Assembly: GCA_021807585.1 (NCBI GenBank)
Contig: JAKBCQ010000290.1
Location: 1-5,109 of the forward strand
Direction: 5' to 3'
Length of the DNA stretch: 5,109 bases
Source of the DNA: Planctomycetota bacterium
Lineage (GTDB): Bacteria > Planctomycetota > Planctomycetia > Isosphaerales > Isosphaeraceae
This document shows positions 1 to 5,109 of the stretch, piece by piece (the first letter of the stretch is position 1; every line of letters starts with the position of its first letter). A program made the position numbers and the translations under genes. The notes under the pieces are model-generated. The model was not told where the DNA came from, ran no database searches, and saw only the letters and a program-made list of their open reading frames with translations.

Positions 1-1257
1 GCCGTCGTACCAAAACGGCAGGTGAATCTGCTCGAGCGTGATGCTCTCGGGGCCTTGCCGCACGGGCAAATGATAATACGTTTGCTTGGTTTTGGGATCG
101 GTGTAATCCATAAACCCGTCGACCCGGCTGAACAGCGCCGACGACCCCAACACATAAACAGGAACTTTTGCCTTTTCGGCGACCGCGATCGCCTCCTCAA
201 GCTTTCCCTCGTCGTCGCCGACCTCGTCGGTTACAACGATGATCATCGTTTCATAGCGCTCTCCGTTGAGCTTGAAGCGTCCCCACCGGTTGACGATGTC
301 GATGACGGTTTGGAACGTCGATTCGATTCCCGATCGATCGAGCTCAACCTCGTGGATCGCGCTTTGGATCGCCGCGGGGTCGTTCGTCGGTTTGGGGGTG
401 AGCGCCTTGCGATCTTTACCGAACGAGACGATCGTCGTCAGCAGTCCCGCATTCTTCGAAAGTTGTTTATTATCAAGCTGATCGATATGCGCGTAGACCG
501 CGTCGATATGTTTGGCGAGCCGTTCGCGTTCGGCCTGAAGGCTTCCTGAAGCGTCAAACGCCCAGACGACGAGCGTTCGACCTTTTTCGAGTCGCTGGAG
601 GATTTCGAGAGCGACGCGGTCGACCGCGCCTTCGACCCCGCCGACATGCTCCGAACCGTTGCCGCGAATCGACACGGTTTGGTCGAGGTATCGCGCCTGT
701 TTGGGAAGCATGATATCCGCGGCCCGAGCGAGGTCGGGACGCGAGAGAGTCGTGAGGGGGCTTGAAGCCGCGGTGGGAGTCGCGGTGACGGGGGCGAACG
801 TCGTTACGGGGCTCATCCGCGATTTCGGAGCGACGTCGGGGCCGAACGAACCCGCCGAGGGGGTCATCGGCGTGTCCTTGGTCGTCAGTTCAACCGAATC
901 GAGCTTGGTGTAATCGGCGAGATCGGCGGCCGAGAGGGACGTCATCAGGTCGCGCGGTTTCGTCGAAACCGACGCCGCGAGACCGATCATCGCGCAGGCG
1001 GTCAAAAGCGCCACGTGTGTAACCACGCTGACGATGATCGCGGGGATCTGGACGTCGAGCCGTCCCCCCATCCAATTCGAGATCGACGGATATCGCTGAT
1101 CGAGCCTCACCAAACCACGCGCGATCGCGCGGGTGATTCGCGAGTTTCGGATCGCCGAAGAGAACTTCGTTCCCAGGCGGCGGAACGGCGCCGCGACACG
1201 GGAAAGCGAGGGCGCCAAGACGAAACCAGGCCTTCGAGGCGTGAGAAATTTGGGCAC
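1..1257 (-). CDS. Membrane-anchored VWA-domain protein, 3' end outside the window
   Basis: Visible are 419 codons with no stop, running off the left edge. Start chosen: GTG at 1257, in frame, 8 bases after a perfect AGGAGG; the in-frame GTG at 1266 overlaps that site. Residues 1-70 are rich in Arg/Lys. Residues 71-97 (IPAIIVSVVTHVALL onward) form one hydrophobic helix, so by the positive-inside rule the rest should lie outside the cytoplasmic membrane. Residues 98-190 are a Ser/Thr/Pro-rich linker. At about 205-215 is HVGGVEGAVDR, then the VWA fold from about 228: VVWAFDASGSL carries the metal-ion DxSxS (D235, S237, S239), T314 is the likely third ligand and D344 in IIVVTDE the fourth. The site therefore looks intact and able to bind a divalent metal and a protein ligand. 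Near the edge is RQGPES followed by LPFWYDG. From memory this resembles uncharacterised VWA proteins common in Planctomycetota, which continue for a few hundred residues. The partner is unknown. The VWA fold and membrane anchor are secure; the physiological role is not known. Confidence 0.9.
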   Translation of the reverse strand, partial: MPKFLTPRRPGFVLAPSLSRVAAPFRRLGTKFSSAIRNSRITRAIARGLVRLDQRYPSISNWMGGRLDVQIPAIIVSVVTHVALLTACAMIGLAASVSTKPRDLMTSLSAADLADYTKLDSVELTTKDTPMTPSAGSFGPDVAPKSRMSPVTTFAPVTATPTAASSPLTTLSRPDLARAADIMLPKQARYLDQTVSIRGNGSEHVGGVEGAVDRVALEILQRLEKGRTLVVWAFDASGSLQAERERLAKHIDAVYAHIDQLDNKQLSKNAGLLTTIVSFGKDRKALTPKPTNDPAAIQSAIHEVELDRSGIESTFQTVIDIVNRWGRFKLNGERYETMIIVVTDEVGDDEGKLEEAIAVAEKAKVPVYVLGSSALFSRVDGFMDYTDPKTKQTYYHLPVRQGPESITLEQIHLPFWYDG

Positions 1258-1265
1258 GATGCACA

Positions 1266-1271
1266 CCTCCT
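1266..1271 (-). promoter_or_regulatory. Shine-Dalgarno site of the VWA gene
   Basis: The minus strand reads AGGAGG, followed by 8 bases and then GTG at 1257 in the frame of the VWA protein. This decides the start. Two other GTG triplets, at 1266 (in frame) and 1264 (out of frame), overlap or abut the site and are too close to be used. Confidence 0.8.
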
Positions 1272-1331
1272 CGCGCACTCGCGAGCGGTTCGGATCGATC
1301 ACCGGTCGAGATCGAAGTCTGCTATTACACA

Positions 1332-1337
1332 ATTCTA
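1332..1337 (-). promoter_or_regulatory. Weak candidate -10 box upstream of the VWA gene
   Basis: The minus strand reads TAGAAT, which matches TATAAT at five of six positions. It would start transcription about 65-70 bases before the GTG at 1257. A TGTAAT lies just downstream at 1324-1329. No good TTGACA-like box lies 16-18 bases upstream. The call is therefore weak, and the promoter may use another sigma factor or lie elsewhere in the gap. Confidence 0.2.
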
Positions 1338-1456
1338 CGCACGAGCGGGTCGTCTATGACACGCTCGATCATCCGGAATGACGATTTCGTGGATTCATCC
1401 ATTAGCGTAATCGACCGTTCGCCCGCCGGCAACTCGGTTCTCGCGCGAAAATCTCT

Positions 1457-1473
1457 CAAAGTTTGAACCTTTG
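1457..1473. repeat. 17-bp near-perfect palindrome, operator-like
   Basis: CAAAGTTTGAACCTTTG reads the same on both strands around a central G, apart from one mismatched pair (T/C at the sixth position from each end). Its size and symmetry suit a dimeric repressor or activator. It lies about 200 bases before the VWA start. No regulator is encoded nearby, so a role as operator is a guess; a 17-bp palindrome of this quality can also arise by chance. Confidence 0.3.
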
Positions 1474-1483
1474 TGATACACCC

Positions 1484-1497
1484 CCGCGGCCCGCGGC
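1484..1497. repeat. Tandem CCGCGGC heptamer, two copies
   Basis: Two adjacent copies of CCGCGGC at 1484-1490 and 1491-1497. Each contains the self-complementary CCGCGG, so the tract can also pair with itself. It may be simple GC-rich slippage. Confidence 0.4.
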
Positions 1498-1572
1498 CAA
1501 TGATCCTCGCCTCGCGCGTCCCCGCTCGCGGACCGCGCCGAGAAAGCGTTTGAAATCCTTCGTCTTCGCGCC

Positions 1573-1600
1573 CGAACCGCGGAGTGCGCGGCGAACCGCG
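1573..1600. repeat. Direct repeat CGAACCGCG, two copies 19 bp apart
   Basis: CGAACCGCG occurs at 1573-1581 and again at 1592-1600, a spacing close to two helical turns. Same-face direct repeats are a common layout for activator sites, but the second copy also forms part of the hairpin at 1586-1601, so its presence may serve RNA folding instead. Confidence 0.3.
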
Positions 1601-1601
1601 C
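1586..1601 (-). other. GC hairpin with UUCG loop in the gap
   Basis: On the minus strand GCGCGG, TTCG and CCGCGC form a perfect 6-bp stem of only G-C pairs closed by a UUCG loop. The closing pair is G-C, not the C-G of the classic extra-stable tetraloop. No T-run follows on either strand, so it is not a standard intrinsic terminator. It lies about 210 bases after the large gene's stop and about 330 before the VWA start. It could be a mRNA 3'-end stabiliser, a leader structure, or a chance product of GC-rich DNA. Confidence 0.35.
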
Positions 1602-1645
1602 TCTCGGACGATCAACCAATCGCACGCACTGCCGGGTTCGGGCGT

Positions 1646-1658
1646 ATTATAATATAAT
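1646..1658. promoter_or_regulatory. TATAAT-like sequence on both strands
   Basis: ATTATAATATAAT contains a perfect TATAAT on the plus strand twice (1648-1653 and 1653-1658) and once on the minus strand (1651-1646). A minus-strand start here would give the VWA gene a leader of about 380 bases that includes the hairpin and the palindrome. No convincing -35 box was found at normal spacing for either strand, and no plus-strand gene follows. This is a low-confidence promoter or easily melted site. Confidence 0.2.
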
Positions 1659-1726
1659 GATGTTAACCGATTGTGCGGCTAGGGGGGATTCTCGTCGGGG
1701 GGTTGGTTCGCCGAATCGCAGTTGAA

Positions 1727-1807
1727 GATCATACAAATAATCAGTATTACATTAAATTATTATTAATTGATCGATACGATTCGTTGATTATGTTAAATTT
1801 CATGCAT
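1727..1807. other. AT-rich tract after the large gene
   Basis: About 81 bases directly following the stop codon of the large gene, with roughly 18 G or C by count (about 22%), between a gene near 50% GC and GC-rich DNA. It contains TTA/ATT-rich runs but no strong hairpin. It may be the 3' untranslated end of the large gene's mRNA or a bent or easily melted spacer. I see no open frame or repeat family in it. Confidence 0.5.
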
Positions 1808-4800
1808 TCAAGAGAGCGAGATTGAAATCTGATCGATCAAAGCGACGTCTGAAACGCTCGTTCCCAGACCAATGATCTTAATCGTGTGCGACCCAGCCGA
1901 GGTAGCGAACGAGACCGACGCGTAGTTTTCCCAATCCGTACTCCCTGGTACGATATCCATCAGAAGCGTTCCATCGATATAAACTTGTAACTCTTGGTTT
2001 GATACTCCGTTATTCATTTGCGCCGCGTAGAAATTCAGTTGATACGATCCCGCCGACCATCCGGAAATCGTTTGTGTTATCCCGCCGTTCGATTCCAGGT
2101 ACGCCGACTGATTTCCTTGAGGTGCGGGAGGATTGCTCGATGAAATCGACGAAGCGTTCGCGCTCAGTCCCGAATTGCCGTTGAGAAACGTCCAGGGCGT
2201 GCCGGAAGGATTATTCGTATAATAAGGCGAAGAACTTTGAATCGGAGATTCAAAACCGCCGTCGGGAACTACCGGCGCGGAGACGATCGCGACCGAGATC
2301 GACCCGATCAAAGCCGTGTTTTCAACTCCTCCGGGATCCATTCCCACTAATGTCATTGTATGACTACCACCTGTTACGTAAAAATTCGGCGTCGTATAAG
2401 CCGAGTATGTTCCGTTGGACACGGGAGTGATCGTTCCCACCGAATTCCCGTCGATCAGAACGTTAATGGTTTGCGTTTGGTATCCATCCGAGAGGCTCTG
2501 GCAAGCGAATAATGTGATTTGATACCATCCTCCGCCCCATCCCGAAACTGTCTGGTCTATCGATCCAAAGTTCTGCAGGAATGCCGTCTGTACGACTCCA
2601 GATGGTAAAAGATGATCCGTATTATTTACACTTGATAACGTGCTATTGATACCGTCGAATCCAGACCCGATCGAATTGAATGTCCATGCCGATCCCGGAG
2701 GACTCGCCATCGTCGTGGAAGATCCGACCAAAGGCGCCGAAAACGAGGCGTCCTCAATCAATGGTAATGTACTAGTGATCATGACATCATCAATAAATGC
2801 CGTGTCTCCGGTGCTCGACTCATAACCTTGAATCGTTATCGTGTGAGACCCGGCCGGAACCGCAAATGATACCGTCGAATACTGTTGATAATTTGTTCCT
2901 GTCGGGACGATATCCGCGAGCAGCGTGCCGTCGATCAGGATCTGGATCATCTGATTGGATACGCCGAAATTTCCGCGTTGCGCCGCGTAGAGAGTGATCA
3001 AATAATATCCCGCCGTCCAATCGTTGATCGTCTGAGATATCGATCCTTGGCTTTCTATGAACGCGACTTGCGATCCGTCCGGCGCGTTTGGATTTCCCGA
3101 TGTGAACGCCGTGTTATTGGCGCTGATTCCCGAGTAACCATTCGCGAATGTCCACGGCGTACCTGCGGGCGCTCCCGAATAATAAGGTGAGATACTTTGG
3201 ATCGGTGTTTCAAAGCCGCCGTCGGGAACCGAGGGACCGTTATCTAAAACGATCGATATCGAATCGACGAACGCCGTATCATTGCCGCTAGAATTCATTC
3301 CTTCAAATGTAATCGTATGAGTTCCCGCGGTTACCAGAAACCCCTGCGTGGTATAAAGCGAGTACGAACCCCCGGCGCTCGGCGTGATTAAACCGATCGA
3401 AGAACCGTCGATCAAAATATTGATCTGCTGTTCCTGATTACTATAAGCGACACGTTGAGCCGCTTGAAATTCGATTTGATAAGTCAGGTTCGACCACCCG
3501 GCAACGGTCTGGCTGATTTGTCCGAGAGCTTGAATGAACGCGACCTGTGAACCCGCGGGAGCATAATCATTTCCTGAAGTAAAAGCGCTATTGTTGCCGC
3601 TGATTCCGGATGACGTATCAAAAGTCCAGGCCGTACCCGTCAGATCGCTTTGATAGCCGCCATAACCGACAGACGGAGTCTCAAATCCCGAATCCGATAT
3701 CGCGGGTAATACCGCCGACACGACGGTGATCGAATCGATCAAAAGTGTCGGAACGACCGTTCCTGTCGCGTTCAAACCGATTATCGTGATCTGATGCGTT
3801 CCGGTTGAGACGGCGAAAACGTTCGATACTAGATATGCATAAGTGAGACCAGATGGCTGGATCGTTCCGACGTCGACTCCGTCGACCAATACCTCAAAAC
3901 TTTGAACGGCTCCGTTGTTCGACGAACTCTGCGCCACATCGAATGATAAGAGATAGTTCCCCGCGGTCCATCCCGAGACATTCTGGCTGATCGAACTCAA
4001 TCCCTGTAAAAAAGCGACCTGGCTTCCCTGAGGCGCCGATGGATTGCCCGATGTCAAACTCGATCCGTTCCCCGCGATTCCAGACCCTCCATCGCCGTTT
4101 TGAGGGCTAAACGACCACGCCGATCCGATCGGATTATACTGATAAGCGTTGGTCCCTGATCCAACCGAAACATCCTCGAATCCTGAATCATTAATCAGCG
4201 GCAAGCTCACCGGAGTGATCGGCTGCGCGGGATAAATCTCGATGCCGTCGATCTGGGCGCCGTACAAATTGCTGGTGAACGCGATCGTGATCGTCCCGGA
4301 GTTATCCGCAACCGCCTGAAATTGTTCGACGACCCCCGTGGATTTCCCTCCGGCCGCGGCGTAGGTATCAAAGTTTGTGAGCACTTGGTATCCATTGATT
4401 GCAACCGTCGTATGTCGTTGATTTGGTCCGGAGAAATAATTTTCGGCGAAATCCAATCGCACCTGGTAAGATCCCCCGGCGATCAGATTGGGAATCGCAT
4501 AAGTGAACGTTCCATATCGTTCGGATTCATAAACGGCTTGCGGCGCCGGATCATTAATCCCCGTAATGTTCTCCGATGTCAATGGATAGATGTTTGAGGA
4601 TCCGCTCGTTTGTGTGTAATACGCGTCCGGCTGAAAGCCCCCAGCGGTCGATCCTCCCGCATTGATCAGGACATTGTTGTTGATCGGTATCACTTGAATC
4701 CCGTTGCAAAATGAACCGCCATTCCCATTTGCAAATGCTATCGTGATCGTTCCCGTCGAATCGGCTGGTAATGTGAAATCCTGGATGATGGCCGTGTTGA

Positions 4801-5109
4801 ACTGATTTCCGGCCTCGTCATAGACGCTAAAGTTATTCAACACAATGATTCCATTGATCGAGACGTCGATTGTCTGATTCGTAAACCCTCCTGTAATTTC
4901 AGATAATTGCAAACGAATTTCATAATTTTGATTAGGAATAAGATTCGGTATATAATAGGTAAAGGCGCCATATCGCGTGGTTTGAAAAACCTGATACGGC
5001 GCAGGATCGATTAGGTTTGAAGCGATCGTTTGAGTATTGGGAGTTGAAGCTGTTGATCCCGACGATTGAGTGAATAATCCTGTATCCCCAATATAATCGC
5101 CGAAGGTCA
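1808..5109 (-). CDS. Giant secreted modular protein with malectin and jelly-roll modules, 5' end outside the window
   Basis: The frame is open from the right edge (first full codon at 5107) to TGA at 1808-1810, giving 1,100 residues. The first TTG-like start inside it, at 4912, cuts through a malectin domain and is not the real start. Numbered from the edge: malectin 1 at about 1-145, malectin 2 at about 146-294, then five related modules at about 303-464, 467-622, 626-779, 781-942 and 946-1099. Modules share DxGFE, (T/S)xWTF, AP.GSQVAF, SISQTV.GW, (I/V)DG, GSHTI and TAFIDSI, a pattern of calcium-stabilised galactose-binding or CBM-like jelly rolls. Malectin domains bind glucose-type oligosaccharides. 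The composition is rich in Ser, Thr, Gly and Asn with very few Cys, as in exported proteins. No enzyme domain, membrane helix or sorting signal is visible, so it probably acts as a carbohydrate-binding adhesin or matrix protein, or as the binding tail of an enzyme whose catalytic part lies upstream. Domain calls are firm for malectin and fair for the jelly rolls; the function is inferred. Confidence 0.9.
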   Translation of the reverse strand, partial: TFGDYIGDTGLFTQSSGSTASTPNTQTIASNLIDPAPYQVFQTTRYGAFTYYIPNLIPNQNYEIRLQLSEITGGFTNQTIDVSINGIIVLNNFSVYDEAGNQFNTAIIQDFTLPADSTGTITIAFANGNGGSFCNGIQVIPINNNVLINAGGSTAGGFQPDAYYTQTSGSSNIYPLTSENITGINDPAPQAVYESERYGTFTYAIPNLIAGGSYQVRLDFAENYFSGPNQRHTTVAINGYQVLTNFDTYAAAGGKSTGVVEQFQAVADNSGTITIAFTSNLYGAQIDGIEIYPAQPITPVSLPLINDSGFEDVSVGSGTNAYQYNPIGSAWSFSPQNGDGGSGIAGNGSSLTSGNPSAPQGSQVAFLQGLSSISQNVSGWTAGNYLLSFDVAQSSSNNGAVQSFEVLVDGVDVGTIQPSGLTYAYLVSNVFAVSTGTHQITIIGLNATGTVVPTLLIDSITVVSAVLPAISDSGFETPSVGYGGYQSDLTGTAWTFDTSSGISGNNSAFTSGNDYAPAGSQVAFIQALGQISQTVAGWSNLTYQIEFQAAQRVAYSNQEQQINILIDGSSIGLITPSAGGSYSLYTTQGFLVTAGTHTITFEGMNSSGNDTAFVDSISIVLDNGPSVPDGGFETPIQSISPYYSGAPAGTPWTFANGYSGISANNTAFTSGNPNAPDGSQVAFIESQGSISQTINDWTAGYYLITLYAAQRGNFGVSNQMIQILIDGTLLADIVPTGTNYQQYSTVSFAVPAGSHTITIQGYESSTGDTAFIDDVMITSTLPLIEDASFSAPLVGSSTTMASPPGSAWTFNSIGSGFDGINSTLSSVNNTDHLLPSGVVQTAFLQNFGSIDQTVSGWGGGWYQITLFACQSLSDGYQTQTINVLIDGNSVGTITPVSNGTYSAYTTPNFYVTGGSHTMTLVGMDPGGVENTALIGSISVAIVSAPVVPDGGFESPIQSSSPYYTNNPSGTPWTFLNGNSGLSANASSISSSNPPAPQGNQSAYLESNGGITQTISGWSAGSYQLNFYAAQMNNGVSNQELQVYIDGTLLMDIVPGSTDWENYASVSFATSAGSHTIKIIGLGTSVSDVALIDQISISLS
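1811..4201 (-). repeat. Five tandem jelly-roll (CBM-like) modules
   Basis: In reading order: module 1 at 4201-3716, 2 at 3709-3242, 3 at 3232-2771, 4 at 2767-2282, 5 at 2272-1811. Each is about 155 residues with short linkers. Each opens with a D-x-G-F-E type motif, has a W-[ST]-F strand, a QVAF-like strand, a Q.(V/I)..W turn, (I/V)DG and a closing (L/F)(I/V)D.I strand; module 4 departs from this. The modules are divergent enough that no long exact DNA repeat is obvious. Modules 2 and 4 are most alike, as are 3 and 5. The protein stops two residues after the last strand of module 5. Confidence 0.8.
4226..4672 (-). other. Malectin domain 2, complete
   Basis: Starts VLINAGGSTAGGFQPDAYYT and runs through DPAPQAVYESERYGTFTYAI, then VRLDFAENYF, VAINGYQVL and GTITIAFTSNLYGAQIDGIE. 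The order INAGG, R.G.FTY.IPNL, V.L.FAE, IDGIEI is the recognisable malectin signature (Pfam Malectin family). In characterised malectins this fold binds di-glucose-type oligosaccharides; the ligand in bacterial copies is mostly unknown. Confidence 0.85.
4673..5107 (-). other. Malectin domain 1, N-terminal edge cut off
   Basis: Visible residues begin TFGDYIGDTGLF, which fits a malectin domain lacking its first strand (the usual INAGG-like opening). TTRYGAFTYYIPNL and YEIRLQLSE match the central strands of malectin, and GTITIAFANGNGG followed by CNGIQVIP closes it. It is clearly a relative of the next domain, but has LQLSE where the next has LDFAE, and holds one of the very few Cys residues of the protein. 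Confidence 0.75.

Larger units (their letters stand above)
1258..1807. other. Non-coding gap between the two genes
   Basis: This 550-base stretch separates the end of the large modular gene from the start of the VWA gene. It is two-part: about 1258-1640 is GC-rich, and about 1727-1807 is very AT-rich. Short open frames on both strands are Arg-rich, have no ribosome site and resemble no protein I know, so I call no gene here. It contains the ribosome site, a 17-bp near-palindrome, a GC hairpin, short direct repeats and TATAAT-like sequences listed separately. The length favours its own promoter for the VWA gene rather than simple read-through from the large gene. No classical hairpin plus T-run terminator was found after either strand's gene end. 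Confidence 0.7.

Noticed and set aside
22..549. Long plus-strand open frame of 175 codons
   Set aside because: It is antisense to the VWA gene, whose metal-site motifs prove the minus-strand frame; the plus-strand product has no recognisable domain.
890..1264. Minus-strand frame starting at GTG 1264
   Set aside because: It is shifted relative to the VWA frame. It lacks the clear transmembrane helix and starts only one base after the Shine-Dalgarno core, which is too close.
1325..1615. Minus-strand open frame of 96 codons in the gap, ending MDESTKSSFRMIERVIDD and a few more residues
   Set aside because: The start would be TTG without a ribosome site, the first two thirds are Arg-rich as expected of random GC-rich DNA, and another minus-strand frame overlaps it. 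The last 25 codons look slightly more protein-like, so a gene remnant is not excluded.
1463..1657. Plus-strand open frame of 64 codons in the gap
   Set aside because: Arg/Pro/Ala-rich, no ribosome site, no family resemblance; typical chance frame in GC-rich DNA.
1641..1807. Intrinsic terminator of the large gene
   Set aside because: The AT-rich tract and runs of six G or C do not form a stable stem followed by a T-run on the minus strand.
1808..1870. A PEP-CTERM or other sorting signal at the end of the large protein
   Set aside because: The last residues are the closing strand of module 5 (IDQISISLS); there is no PEP motif, hydrophobic stretch or basic tail.
4910..4912. TTG as start of the large protein
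   Set aside because: The same frame continues upstream to the window edge for 65 more codons with good malectin sequence, so this TTG is an internal Leu.

Overview
The window holds two incomplete protein-coding genes, both on the minus strand, with about 550 bases of non-coding DNA between them. No RNA gene, mobile element, CRISPR array or origin was recognised. The likely source is a bacterium of the phylum Planctomycetota, possibly of the Isosphaeraceae type. This is an inference from the style of the membrane-anchored von Willebrand factor A (VWA) protein and from the large modular extracellular protein, not from any marker gene.

Right part (1808-5109): the 3' portion of a very large secreted or surface protein. 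Its reading frame is open to the right edge, so the real start lies outside the window. The 1,100 visible residues are two malectin-type carbohydrate-binding domains followed by five tandem jelly-roll modules of about 155 residues, and the protein ends directly after the fifth. No catalytic domain, C-terminal anchor or PEP-CTERM signal is visible. This gene is near 50% GC by eye.

Middle (1258-1807): a non-coding gap. From the large gene towards the next gene it holds an AT-rich tract, a TATAAT-like sequence readable on both strands, a GC-rich hairpin with a UUCG loop, a 17-bp near-palindrome, and a strong Shine-Dalgarno sequence at the far end.

Left part (1-1257): the 5' portion (419 codons) of a gene for a membrane-anchored VWA protein. 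It has a basic cytoplasmic tail, one transmembrane helix, a Thr/Pro-rich linker and a VWA fold with a complete-looking metal-ion site (DxSxS, Thr, Asp). The 3' end lies outside the window. This gene is above 60% GC in the lines sampled.

Both products probably act at or outside the cytoplasmic membrane. The wide gap and the strong ribosome site of the VWA gene suggest separate expression, and nothing in the sequence shows that the two proteins work together. The most interesting points are the fourth jelly-roll module, which has lost both acidic residues expected to hold a structural calcium, the A-B-A'-B' relationship of modules 2-5, and a strong excess of GATC in coding and non-coding DNA.
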